Shown piece after piece: positions 22,885 to 30,554 of a stretch of 64,000 nt of DNA (position 1 is its first letter; every line of letters begins with the position of its first letter). The stretch is from assembly GCF_001428255.1 (NCBI RefSeq), contig NZ_LMRW01000001.1:436504-500503 (forward strand). The letters run 5' to 3'. The DNA comes from Agromyces sp. Soil535. Lineage in GTDB: Bacteria > Actinomycetota > Actinomycetes > Actinomycetales > Microbacteriaceae. The notes under the pieces were generated by a model. The model was given only the letters and a program-made list of their open reading frames with translations, was not told the DNA's origin and did not search any database. The position numbers and the translations under genes were made by a program.

Positions 22885-23878
22885 TGTGCTGCCCAGGCAG
22901 GTTGGTCAATCTGCTGATGGGTGGGTGGCCGCCGATCGCGGTGTGGGGCCGATGGTGATTGTAGGCGTGCAGCCAGGCGGGGAGTGCGTTGCGGCGGGCT
23001 GATTCGGAGTTGTAGTGCCGGGAGTATGCCCAGCCGTCGGCGAGGGTGCGGTGGAAGCGTTCGATCTTCCCGTTGGTCTGTGGTCGGTAGGGGCGGGTGC
23101 GCTTCGGACGGATACGCAGCTCTGTGCAGGCATCGCGCCAGGCGAAGGAACGGTAAGCCGAGCCGTTGTCGGACAGGACCCGTTCGACCGTCACGCCTCG
23201 GTCGGCGAACCAGCCCACCGCGCGGTGGAGCACGGCGACCGCGGTGGCCGCGGTCTCATCGTCGTGGATCTCGGCATAGGCGACACGAGAGTGGTCGTCG
23301 ATGACGGTATGGATGAATGCGGTCCCGGTGACCATGTCTCCGGCGATGCCTCGTCTGCCGGTTCGTTTCGCTGTGACCGCTCTGTTCCGCATCCCGGAGG
23401 AACGACCGACGTATCGCCAGCCTCCGCCGTCGGGGATGTTGCCGAGCTTCTTCACATCGACGTGGATCAACGCACCCGGCGTCGCGTGTTCGTAGCGACG
23501 GGCCGGCTCGCCGGTGCGCACGTCGACGTGGCTGAGCCGGTTCACCCGGCAACGAGTCAGGACCGCATGCACCGTCGATGCCGGCATGCCCAGCTCCGCG
23601 CCGATCGCGACTGGGCCTAGCCGCTTCTTCCACCGCAGATGCACGACCTTGCGGACTAGGATCCGCGAAGTCTTGTTCGGGCTCGAATGCGGACGTGAGG
23701 AGCGGTCCTGCATGCCTGCCTCGCCCATCTCGACGTAGCGACGCGCCCAGCGTTCCGCGGTCCGCCACGACACCCGGAAGTAGCTCGCGGCTGCGGCGAT
23801 CGTCCACGCGTCTTCGACGACTTTCTGCGCGAGCCGGAGCCGTTGGCGGGGTGTCAAAGCAGCATTAGCGTGGGACAC
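22880..23878 (-). CDS. IS481 family transposase
   Basis: 332 residues. An N-terminal helix-turn-helix region (residues 5-110) with TPRQRLRLAQKVVED and AAASYFRVSWRTAERWARRY precedes an rve catalytic core. The acidic residues are in LIHVDVKKLG, LSDNGSAYRS and NGKIERFHRTL (DDE). The ending YNHHRPHTAIGGHPPISRL is the family hallmark. The GTG start has GGGAGG as ribosome-binding site, but this lies in one arm of a hairpin (see 23879-23940). The TAG stop is supplied by the CTAG target site outside the element's terminal repeat. Confidence 0.93.
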   Translation of the reverse strand: MSHANAALTPRQRLRLAQKVVEDAWTIAAAASYFRVSWRTAERWARRYVEMGEAGMQDRSSRPHSSPNKTSRILVRKVVHLRWKKRLGPVAIGAELGMPASTVHAVLTRCRVNRLSHVDVRTGEPARRYEHATPGALIHVDVKKLGNIPDGGGWRYVGRSSGMRNRAVTAKRTGRRGIAGDMVTGTAFIHTVIDDHSRVAYAEIHDDETAATAVAVLHRAVGWFADRGVTVERVLSDNGSAYRSFAWRDACTELRIRPKRTRPYRPQTNGKIERFHRTLADGWAYSRHYNSESARRNALPAWLHAYNHHRPHTAIGGHPPISRLTNLPGQHT

Positions 23879-23989
23879 GAGGACCTCCCTGGTCTCGAGT
23901 GAGGGAACTAGACAGCTCCACTCTCGACCGGGAGGTCCTCACCCGTCTATCGACACGTCACAACTCAACCAACGTCCCTGGGCAGCACA
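22885..23989 (-). mobile_element. IS481-family insertion sequence, complete, 1105 bp
   Basis: The ends are imperfect inverted repeats, TGTGCTGCCCAGG followed by eight more positions, matching at 19 of 21. Six-base target duplications TCTAGG flank it. It carries one transposase gene on the minus strand. Intact ends, intact duplication and an uninterrupted transposase suggest a recent insertion. Removing the element restores a continuous putA stop and downstream sequence. Confidence 0.9.
23879..23940 (-). promoter_or_regulatory. Hairpin masking the transposase ribosome-binding site
   Basis: On the minus strand GAGGACCTCCC (from 23940) pairs perfectly with GGGAGGTCCTC (from 23889), which abuts the GTG start and contains the Shine-Dalgarno GGGAGG. 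Only transcripts that begin outside the element would carry both arms. A promoter within the 40-base loop region would give mRNA lacking the first arm. This is the arrangement other insertion sequences use to escape activation by read-through transcription. Confidence 0.6.
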
Positions 23990-23995
23990 TCTAGG
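23990..23995. repeat. Right target-site duplication of the IS (TCTAGG)
   Basis: Matches the left copy at 22879-22884 exactly. Confidence 0.8.
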
Positions 23996-24003
23996 CCGGG
24001 TAC

Positions 24004-24098
24004 GGGTTGAGGAGGCCGCGCAGCGGCCGTCTCGAAACCCGGCGTTCGGGCGTCAGGGTTTCGAGACGTGTCGGCCTACTGCCGGCGCTCCTCAACCC
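24004..24098. repeat. Hairpin repeat element R3
   Basis: GGGTTGAGGAGGCCGC...GTCTCGAAACCC on the left pairs with GGGTTTCGAGACG...GGCGCTCCTCAACCC on the right, with an inner GGCCGC-GCA-GCGGCC hairpin. It lies between the convergent putA (originally) and histidine kinase genes and ends six bases before the kinase stop, so it may serve as a two-way terminator. Confidence 0.85.
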
Positions 24099-24103
24099 GC
24101 GGC

Positions 24104-25378
24104 TCAGGCTCGCCCGCGGGTCTCGGAGTTTCTGAGGCTGAACTCGGCCACCAGGCCGCCGCCCGGCCGCGGGTGGAGTTCGAGCTCACCGCCATGGGCT
24201 GCTGCGACGGCCCGCACGATCGACAGCCCGAGTCCGAACCCCTCGCGATCGGCCCGGCGTGACGCCTCACCGCGATGGAAGGGTTCGCCGAGCGCCGCGA
24301 CCTCGGCGTCGCTCAGTTCGCGGCCGGTGTTCTCCACGGTGAACCCGGGCCGTGGCGGGTCGACCCGCACGATGACGACGCCGCGGTCGTCGTTGTAGCG
24401 CATGGCATTGTCGAGCAGGTTGCGCACGGCGAGGCGGAGCAGCTCCTCGTCGCCGTCGACGACGGTGGGGGTGGCGGTGGCGGATGCCTCGAGCGCGATG
24501 TCCACCCCCCGCTCTGCCGCGTCGGCTTCGACCTCGGTCACCGCTGCGGCGAGGATTGCGCCGAGGTCGACCCGCACCCGGTCGGCCGTGCGGATGCGCC
24601 CCCGCGCGAGCACCAGCAGCGCGCCGATGAGGCGCTCGCTGTGCGCGTTCGCCGAGAGCGCCCGGCGCACCGCCGGTTCGAGCTCGGCGGGCACCCTGCC
24701 CTGTTCGAGCGGGATCTCCAACGCCGCACGCGTCACCGTGAGCGGCGTGCGCAGCTCGTGCGACGCGTTCTGGATGAACCGGTCCTGCGCCTCGAAGCCG
24801 GTGTGCAGGCGGTCGAGCATGCCGTCGATCGTGTCGCCGAGCTCCTTGATCTCGTCATCGGGGCCCGCGAGCTCGAGACGGCGGTCGAGCTCGTCGGTCG
24901 TGATGCGACGGGTGAGCGCGGTGACCTCGGCGATGCGGCTCAGCGAGCGGCGTGCGAGCCAGCCGGCCAGCAGCACGGCGACGATCGCGAAGACCGCGAT
25001 GACGGCGACGGATGCCACCAGCAGGCTGCCGAGCACCTCCTCCGAGAGCGCCCCCGAGTACTCGTCGAGCGTCGCCTCGAGGCCCTCGGGTGTGATGTGC
25101 TCGATGCTCCCCGACGGACCCGCCTCGGCGCCGAACGGGATGTCATCCTGCACCGCGATGCAGCTGGTGGACGGCGCGGCGCCCGAGGATTTCGCGGTCT
25201 GCACCGAGGTGCAGACCGTGGCGCCCGAGGCGGACAGGAAGAAGGTCTGCACGAGCAGGTATTGCACGGCGAGCAGGCCGATGCCCGCGGCGACGAATAT
25301 CACCGCGATCGTGATCGTCAGCCGGGTGCGGAAGCTCCACCGGCGCTGCGAGGTGTCGGGCTGCGTGTCAGAGGTCAT
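24104..25378 (-). CDS. Two-component sensor histidine kinase
   Basis: 424 residues. Membrane helix 1 (about 18-40, LTITIAVIFVAAGIGLLAVQ), an extracytoplasmic domain of about 95 residues with two cysteines, helix 2 (about 125-150, VLGSLLVASVAVIAVFAIVAVLLAG), HAMP, then the HisKA motif NASHELRTPLT and an HATPase domain with LLDNAMRYNDD and GFGLGLSIVRAVAAAHGG. It phosphorylates the regulator encoded just upstream. The regulator's stop is two bases before this ATG, so translation is coupled. The pair is divergent from a MacAB-like export operon and probably senses the compound exported. Confidence 0.9.
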   Translation of the reverse strand: MTSDTQPDTSQRRWSFRTRLTITIAVIFVAAGIGLLAVQYLLVQTFFLSASGATVCTSVQTAKSSGAAPSTSCIAVQDDIPFGAEAGPSGSIEHITPEGLEATLDEYSGALSEEVLGSLLVASVAVIAVFAIVAVLLAGWLARRSLSRIAEVTALTRRITTDELDRRLELAGPDDEIKELGDTIDGMLDRLHTGFEAQDRFIQNASHELRTPLTVTRAALEIPLEQGRVPAELEPAVRRALSANAHSERLIGALLVLARGRIRTADRVRVDLGAILAAAVTEVEADAAERGVDIALEASATATPTVVDGDEELLRLAVRNLLDNAMRYNDDRGVVIVRVDPPRPGFTVENTGRELSDAEVAALGEPFHRGEASRRADREGFGLGLSIVRAVAAAHGGELELHPRPGGGLVAEFSLRNSETRGRA

Positions 25379-25380
25379 GT

Positions 25381-26040
25381 TCACTCGATCCGGTAGCCGA
25401 GGCCCGGCGTGTTGTCGATCAACCACGGGTGCCCGAGCTTCTTGCGAAGTGTGTGCACCGCGAGGCGCACGGTCGCCGCGCTGTGCTCGCCCGGTTCGTC
25501 CCAGGCGAGGTCGAGCAGGCGTCGAGGCGAGAGGTAGCCGCCGTCGGCGGCGAGCAGCGCTTCGAGCACGGCGAGCTCACGTCGCGTGAGGCGCACCGGG
25601 CGCCCGTCGCGTTCGGCGAGCCGACGGACCGGGTCGAGGCGAACCCCGCCGCGTTCGAGCACCGCGTCGGCCGCGGCATCCCCTCGCCGCCGGCCGAGCG
25701 CACGGATGCGGGCCAGCAACTCGACGTACGCGAACGGCTTCGCGAGGTAGTCGTCGGCTCCGAGGTCGAGGCCGCGAACCCGGTCGCCGACGGCGCCGGC
25801 CGCGGTGAGCATCAGGATGCGAGCCGGATGCCCCTGCGCCACGAGGGTGCGACACACGGCGTCGCCGGACAGCACCGGGAGGTCGCGGTCGAGGAGCACG
25901 ACGTCGAAGTCGCTCTCGGCCAGGCGCTGCAGCGCCGCGGCTCCGTCGTGCACGACACCGACGCCGAAGCCGTCGAGGCGCAGGCCCTCGGACAGCGTCT
26001 CCGCGAGTTCGACCTCGTCTTCCACGACCAGCACGCGCAT
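25381..26040 (-). CDS. OmpR/PhoB family response regulator
   Basis: 219 residues. The receiver domain has phospho-acceptor D51 in VVLLDRDLP, acidic residues E7/D8 and the K of YLAKPF. The DNA-binding wing is LTRRELAVLEALLAADGGYLSPRRLLDLAWDE...VRLAVHTLRKKLG. A ribosome-binding site GGAGGAACG precedes the ATG. A tandem CGTTTGC repeat with an 11-base period lies upstream (26072-26089), so it probably controls its own genes and the divergent export operon. Confidence 0.92.
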   Translation of the reverse strand: MRVLVVEDEVELAETLSEGLRLDGFGVGVVHDGAAALQRLAESDFDVVLLDRDLPVLSGDAVCRTLVAQGHPARILMLTAAGAVGDRVRGLDLGADDYLAKPFAYVELLARIRALGRRRGDAAADAVLERGGVRLDPVRRLAERDGRPVRLTRRELAVLEALLAADGGYLSPRRLLDLAWDEPGEHSAATVRLAVHTLRKKLGHPWLIDNTPGLGYRIE

Positions 26041-26071
26041 CGTTCCTCCACCTCGATTGTGCCCCGCACCG

Positions 26072-26089
26072 CGTTTGCGGAACGTTTGC
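26072..26089. promoter_or_regulatory. Tandem OmpR-type binding site
   Basis: CGTTTGC at 26072-26078 and again at 26083-26089, an 11-base period, is the head-to-tail arrangement bound by OmpR/PhoB dimers. It sits midway between the divergent regulator and lipoprotein genes. Confidence 0.6.
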
Positions 26090-26158
26090 CCAAGTGCGAC
26101 ATCGAGCCAACGCCCCCGAGCCTAGAACTGGGCTGTATCCGACCACGAGGAGACAGCA

Positions 26159-26917
26159 ATGTTCCGATCCACACACCCACGAGCGTTCGCCGGCCTCGCG
26201 GCCGCCGCGGTCTGCGCGAGCTTCCTGCTCGCGGCCTGCTCCGGGGCATCCCCGGAACCGAGCCCGCAGGCCACCGACGACGCCGCGACCGAGAAGTTCA
26301 TCGCGTGCCTGCAAGCCGGCGGACTCGATGCGCGCACGGGCCAGAACGGACGCGTGCTCGTGAAGGTGCCCATCGAGGTCGACTCGGAGGGCGGCATCGA
26401 GATGGGCCCGCCGCCGAAGGCGGGCGGCGGTGGCAACGTCTCGCTGGAGATCATCGACGGTTCCGCGTACCAGGGCGTCGACGACGCCGACAGCTTCCTC
26501 GAGGAGTGGGGCATCGCGCCGATCTACGCGGACTGCGAGGCCGAGGTGCCCGAGTTCGAGCAGCCCTCCGCCGACTTCGGCGGGCCGGACGGCGAGGGGC
26601 TCGACCCCGAATTGGATGCCGCCCAGACCGAACTGCTGCTCGCATTCGCCGAGTGCGCCCGCGAGAACGGAGTCGCGGACTTCCCCGATCCCGAGGACGC
26701 GTCGATGGTCCTGCCCGAATCGATCGACGAGGCGACCCTCAGGAGCATCCTCACCGCCTGCGGCGACGACCTCGCCGACAGCGAAGCGCCGCTCTCGGTG
26801 CGACTGCAGGGCAGCCCCGGCCAAGGCGGCGGCGAGGACCTCGGCCGGGTCTTCGAGGACTTCCCCGAGCTCACCGACAAGGGCCTCATGGTCTCGGCGG
26901 GGGCGGGCGAACGATGA
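26159..26917 (+). CDS. Lipoprotein of unknown function, first gene of export operon
   Basis: 252 residues with a signal peptide and lipobox LAAC (cysteine 27). Two related segments occur, EKFIACLQAGGLDA (near 45) and LLAFAECARENGVADFPDPE (near 165). Each resembles the FAxCMRxxGxxxPDP motif of actinobacterial surface proteins encoded beside MacAB-like exporters. The rest is acidic and Gly/Pro-rich. The ribosome-binding site is CGAGGAGA. It overlaps the next gene by ATGA. A role as a ligand-binding partner of the transporter or sensor is inferred. Confidence 0.78.
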   Translation: MFRSTHPRAFAGLAAAAVCASFLLAACSGASPEPSPQATDDAATEKFIACLQAGGLDARTGQNGRVLVKVPIEVDSEGGIEMGPPPKAGGGGNVSLEIIDGSAYQGVDDADSFLEEWGIAPIYADCEAEVPEFEQPSADFGGPDGEGLDPELDAAQTELLLAFAECARENGVADFPDPEDASMVLPESIDEATLRSILTACGDDLADSEAPLSVRLQGSPGQGGGEDLGRVFEDFPELTDKGLMVSAGAGER

Positions 26918-28005
26918 CCGGGTCGACGCGGAGACGTGCGGGCACGATCGTCGCGAGCGCCGTGGTGCTGGCGCTCGCCGGAGCAGGCGTCGTCGGCTGG
27001 GTGTGGTCGACGAACCGCCCCGGCGATTCCGCGGAGACATCCGGCGAGCCCGTCACGAGAGCGGCCGAGCGGGTGACGCTGACGAGCGGCCTGCTGCTGT
27101 CGGGCACGCTGAGCTACGGCGACCCCCTGCAGTTGCAGGGCGGCGGATCCGGCATCGTCTCGGCATTGCCGGCGGCGGGCGACATCATCGGCATCGGCCA
27201 GCGCGTCTACGAATCGAGCGGCGCACCGATCGTGCTGTTCCGCGGTGAGAGACCGTTCTGGCGGCCGCTCGAGGTGGGCATGACGGATGGCCCGGATGTG
27301 CGCCAGCTCGAGCAGAACCTCGCCGACCTCGGCTTCACCGCCGGCATCGACCTCGACATCGACGACACGTTCACCGGCAACACCGCCGCCGCCGTCAAGG
27401 CCTGGCAGGCCTCGCTCGGCGTCGAGAAGACCGGCTCGGTCGCGGTCGGCGCCGTCGTCGCCGTCGACGCTCCGTCGATCCGCGTGGACTCGCTCACGAG
27501 ACTGCTCGGCGAACCCGACGGCGGGGCGGTGCTCGAGTACACGGAGACCACGCTGCGCGGCTACGCCGACCTCACCGAGGCGCAGGAACGCGAGATCGCC
27601 ACCGGAACCCCGGTGACGCTCACCCTCAAGGACGGCACGGAGGTCGCCGGATCCATCTCGTCGATCGAGCCGTCCCTTCCCGCCGCCGACGAGACGTCGG
27701 AGGACACCCCCGCCCAGGCCGTGGTCGATGTGGAGGCGCAGGAGCCCGTCGCCGCGGTGGGGCCGTCGACGGTGCGCATGAAGCTCGGTGAGGAGACGGT
27801 CGACGACGCGCTGGTCGTGCCCGTGACGGCGCTCGTCGCCGCGGGAGACGACGGCTACGCGCTCGACGTGATGCGTGGCGGCGAGGCCGTGCGCATCCCC
27901 GTCGAGATCGGGCTCATCGCCGACGCGCGCGTGCAGATCGTGTCAAGCGGCGGGGACGGGCTCGACCCGCTCGAAGCCGGCGAAGAGGTGGTGGTCGGAT
28001 CATGA
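26914..28005 (+). CDS. Peptidoglycan-binding-domain, MacA/HlyD-like membrane fusion protein
   Basis: 363 residues. One N-terminal membrane helix (about 10-32) is followed by a beta-rich region, then a PG_binding_1 domain (VGMTDGPDVRQLEQNLADLGF...DDTFTGNTAAAVKAWQASLGV, about 125-175). The second half has the barrel and hairpin features of efflux periplasmic subunits, e.g. GTPVTLTLKDGTEVAGSISSIEP and DALVVPVTALVAAGDDGYALDV. It overlaps its neighbours on both sides by four bases. It likely links the ABC transporter to the cell wall, the usual organisation in Gram-positives that lack TolC. Confidence 0.82.
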   Translation: MTGSTRRRAGTIVASAVVLALAGAGVVGWVWSTNRPGDSAETSGEPVTRAAERVTLTSGLLLSGTLSYGDPLQLQGGGSGIVSALPAAGDIIGIGQRVYESSGAPIVLFRGERPFWRPLEVGMTDGPDVRQLEQNLADLGFTAGIDLDIDDTFTGNTAAAVKAWQASLGVEKTGSVAVGAVVAVDAPSIRVDSLTRLLGEPDGGAVLEYTETTLRGYADLTEAQEREIATGTPVTLTLKDGTEVAGSISSIEPSLPAADETSEDTPAQAVVDVEAQEPVAAVGPSTVRMKLGEETVDDALVVPVTALVAAGDDGYALDVMRGGEAVRIPVEIGLIADARVQIVSSGGDGLDPLEAGEEVVVGS

Positions 28006-28691
28006 GCGGACCCGTGCTCGAACTGCACTCGGTGAGCAAGACGTATGCGGGCCATCAGCCCGTCGAGGCGCTGCACGAGGTGTCTTTGCAGGTGCACGCG
28101 GGCGAGCTCACGGCCGTGGTCGGCGCATCGGGGTCGGGCAAGACCACGATGCTCTCGATCATGGGCACCCTCGACACTCCGAGCTCGGGGGAGGTCGTCG
28201 TCGCCGGCGTCGAGGCCGGCCGACTCGATGAGGCGCGGCGTTCCGCGCTTCGCGCCGAACGGTTCGGATTCGTGTTCCAGCAATTCTTCCTGCTGCCCGC
28301 CTTCAACGCACTCGACAACGTGGCGACGGGCCTGCTCTACGCCGGCGTCGGCATCGCCGAGCGTCGTCGGCTGGCACAGCACGCTCTCGAGCGGGTGGGA
28401 CTCGGTCACCGCCTCCATCACCGGCCCGGCGAGCTCTCGGGCGGTGAGCAGCAGCGCGTCGCGATCGCCCGGGCGCTCGTCGGCCGCCCCGACGTGCTTT
28501 TCGCCGACGAGCCGACCGGTGCGCTCGACTCCACCACCGGCGCTGGCATCGTCGAGCTGCTCCGTGAGGCCGCCGACGACGGTGCGGCGGTGGTCGTGAT
28601 CACCCACGACGAGCACATCGCGGGGTCGCTCGACCACCAGGTCGGGCTGCACGACGGGCGCATCGTCACCACGCAGGCGGTGCCGTCATGA
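28002..28691 (+). CDS. MacB-type ABC transporter ATP-binding protein
   Basis: 229 residues of a single ATPase domain. Walker A GASGSGKTTM, Q-loop FGFVFQQFFLLP, signature LSGGEQQRVAIARAL, Walker B VLFADEPTGALD and H-loop VITHDEHIA are complete. Sequence type (LolD/MacB/FtsE-like) and the FtsX-type permease that follows mark a type VII mechanotransmission exporter. Typical jobs are export of peptides or resistance to them. ATGA overlaps join it to both neighbours. Confidence 0.92.
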   Translation: MSGPVLELHSVSKTYAGHQPVEALHEVSLQVHAGELTAVVGASGSGKTTMLSIMGTLDTPSSGEVVVAGVEAGRLDEARRSALRAERFGFVFQQFFLLPAFNALDNVATGLLYAGVGIAERRRLAQHALERVGLGHRLHHRPGELSGGEQQRVAIARALVGRPDVLFADEPTGALDSTTGAGIVELLREAADDGAAVVVITHDEHIAGSLDHQVGLHDGRIVTTQAVPS

Positions 28692-29938
28692 CGCGCTCCC
28701 CGCGACCCGAGCGCACGAAGCACCGCCGCCTCAGCCTGCCCGAGCTGCTCCGAACGGCCGTCGCGGGGCCGCGCTCGCGGCCGCTGCGCACTGTGCTGTC
28801 GGCACTCGGCATCGCGATCGGCATCGCCTCCCTCACGGCGATCACCGGCATCGCGGCATCCGACCGGGCACAACTGCTCGCCGAACTCGACCGGCAGGGC
28901 GCGAACCTGCTCGTGATCCAGCCGGGCACCGACCCGGCCGGCGACCCGGTCAGCATTCCGTCGACGGCCCCCGGGATGCTCGAACGGGTCGACGGGGTCG
29001 ACGGGGTCGGCGTCATCGAGAAGGTCGCCGACGCCGCTTCGGTGTATCGCACCTCGATCGTGCCCGCTTCGCAGACCGGCGGGCTGGGCGTGCGCGTCGC
29101 GAACCTCGGACTGCTCGACGCGCTCGACGGCGCTCTCGCCGACGGCGAATGGTTCGACGAGGCCGGCGCGTCGCTGCCGACGACCGTGCTCGGCTCGACG
29201 GCGGCCGCACGACTCGGTGTCGCCGAGATCGGCCAGCGGGTCTGGATCGGCGGCGAGTGGCACGCCGTCATCGGAGTGCTCGAACCGCTCGGACTGGCAT
29301 CCGATCTCGACTCGATGGCGTTCATCGGCAAGGAGTGGGCGGACACCCGCTGGCCGGCCGATGCGGTCGACCCCGCTGAGCTCATCGACACCGAGCAGGC
29401 CTCGCGCATCGACGCCGTCTTCGTGCGCAGCCTGCCCGGCGCGGTCGAATCGGTGCGCCCGATGCTCGCCCGCACGGCGAACCCGTACTCGCCCTACCTC
29501 GCCGTCTCGAAGCTTTCAGATCTCGTCGATGCGCGGGCGACCGCCGACGCGACCCTGTCGTCGCTCGCGGTCGGTCTCGCGGCGATCGCGCTGCTCGTCG
29601 GCGGCATCGGCATCGCGAACACGATGGTGGTCGCCGCGCTCGAGCGACGCGGCGAGATCGGACTGCGCCGTGCCCTCGGCGCCCGGAGCGGCCAGATCGC
29701 AAGCCAGTTCCTGACTGAGGCGGCCATCCTCGCACTGTTCGGCGGAATCGCCGGCGTGGTCATCGGCGCGCTCGTCGTCGTCGGCTACGCCGCCTCGAAA
29801 CAGAGCGTCGTCGTGCTGCCGGTCGAGGTGCTCGTGGGCGGGCCCATTGCGGCACTCGTCGTCGGGGTGATCGCCGGACTCTATCCGGCGCTGCGCGCGG
29901 CCCGGCTCGCGCCGACGGAGGCGCTCCGGGCGGTGTGA
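28688..29938 (+). CDS. MacB-type ABC transporter permease (FtsX family)
   Basis: 416 residues. A first membrane helix (about 38-60, PLRTVLSALGIAIGIASLTAITGIAA) is followed by a large extracytoplasmic MacB_PCD domain and then three helices from about 290 to the end (SLAVGLAAIALLVGGIGIANTMVVAALERRGEIGLRRALGA, FLTEAAILALFGGIAGVVIGALVVVGY, VEVLVGGPIAALVVGVIAGLYPALRAARLAPTEALR). The last motif is diagnostic. It ends the operon and is followed by hairpin repeat R4. Confidence 0.92.
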   Translation: MTRSPRPERTKHRRLSLPELLRTAVAGPRSRPLRTVLSALGIAIGIASLTAITGIAASDRAQLLAELDRQGANLLVIQPGTDPAGDPVSIPSTAPGMLERVDGVDGVGVIEKVADAASVYRTSIVPASQTGGLGVRVANLGLLDALDGALADGEWFDEAGASLPTTVLGSTAAARLGVAEIGQRVWIGGEWHAVIGVLEPLGLASDLDSMAFIGKEWADTRWPADAVDPAELIDTEQASRIDAVFVRSLPGAVESVRPMLARTANPYSPYLAVSKLSDLVDARATADATLSSLAVGLAAIALLVGGIGIANTMVVAALERRGEIGLRRALGARSGQIASQFLTEAAILALFGGIAGVVIGALVVVGYAASKQSVVVLPVEVLVGGPIAALVVGVIAGLYPALRAARLAPTEALRAV

Positions 29939-29952
29939 CGTTCGACGGGTGC

Positions 29953-30046
29953 GGGTTGAGGAGGCCGCGCAGCGGCCGTCTCGAAACCCGACGTTCGGGC
30001 GGTGGGATTTCGAGACGCGTCGGCCTGCGGACGGCGCTCCTCAACG
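29953..30046. repeat. Hairpin repeat element R4
   Basis: GGGTTGAGGAGGCCGC...GTCTCGAAACCC pairs with GATTTCGAGACGC...GGCGCTCCTCAACG, with two mismatches against the family consensus at the right end. It separates the convergent export operon and RimB-like gene and ends six bases from the latter's stop. Confidence 0.85.
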
Positions 30047-30051
30047 CGCGG

Positions 30052-30531
30052 TCAGCGCCCGCGGTTCAGTCGCCGCACCGGGCGCGGGGCGCGTCCGCCG
30101 AGGAAGGACTCGCCTGCGGCCACGAGGAAGCCGTTCTTCAGCGCCTCGCGGCCGATGAGCATGCGGAAGCCCATCTCGTCGCGATTGGTGAGCGAGATCT
30201 CGGTGGCCATGGTGCGGCCGATCAGCCTGACGTCCATGAGCACGACGATGCGCTCCTCGCTGTGCCCCGACGAGCTGCGCACCGTACGGCGGTCGTGCAC
30301 GGGCCACTCGACGACCACGGCGTCCTCCTCGCTGTCCTGCCACGGGTGCACCCCGAACCGCACGCCGTCACGACCGTCGGGCAGCACGATCTCCTCGAGA
30401 TCGAAGGCGTGCAACGACGACGTGCGCGCGCCGGTGTCGAGCTTCGCCTTGATCCAGCGCACCCCGATTCCGGGCAGGCTCACCCATTCGCGCCATCCGG
30501 CGATGATGCTTGAATAGGGGGGCCCCGTCAC
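30052..30531 (-). CDS. RimB-like retropepsin-type protease (putative ATP-dependent zinc protease family)
   Basis: 159 residues with IIAGWREWVSLPGIGVRWIKAKLDTGARTSSLHAFDLE at the N-terminus. The DTGA motif and the preceding KAKLDTGA strand are typical of this aspartic-protease-like family (historically called ATP-dependent zinc protease). MLIGREALKNGFLVAAGESFLGG at the end is also diagnostic. In Pseudomonas the homologue RimB removes glutamate tails that RimK adds to ribosomal protein S6. Here it is divergent from a RimK-like gene only 23 bases away, so the same add/remove pairing is likely. Confidence 0.85.
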   Translation of the reverse strand: MTGPPYSSIIAGWREWVSLPGIGVRWIKAKLDTGARTSSLHAFDLEEIVLPDGRDGVRFGVHPWQDSEEDAVVVEWPVHDRRTVRSSSGHSEERIVVLMDVRLIGRTMATEISLTNRDEMGFRMLIGREALKNGFLVAAGESFLGGRAPRPVRRLNRGR

Positions 30532-30554
30532 CCCACCATCCTCTCAGGGCCCGA

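Noticed and set aside
22885-23989. Transposon or genomic island larger than the single IS
   Set aside because: Intact target duplications flank the 1.1-kb element directly, with no cargo genes, integrase or tRNA nearby.
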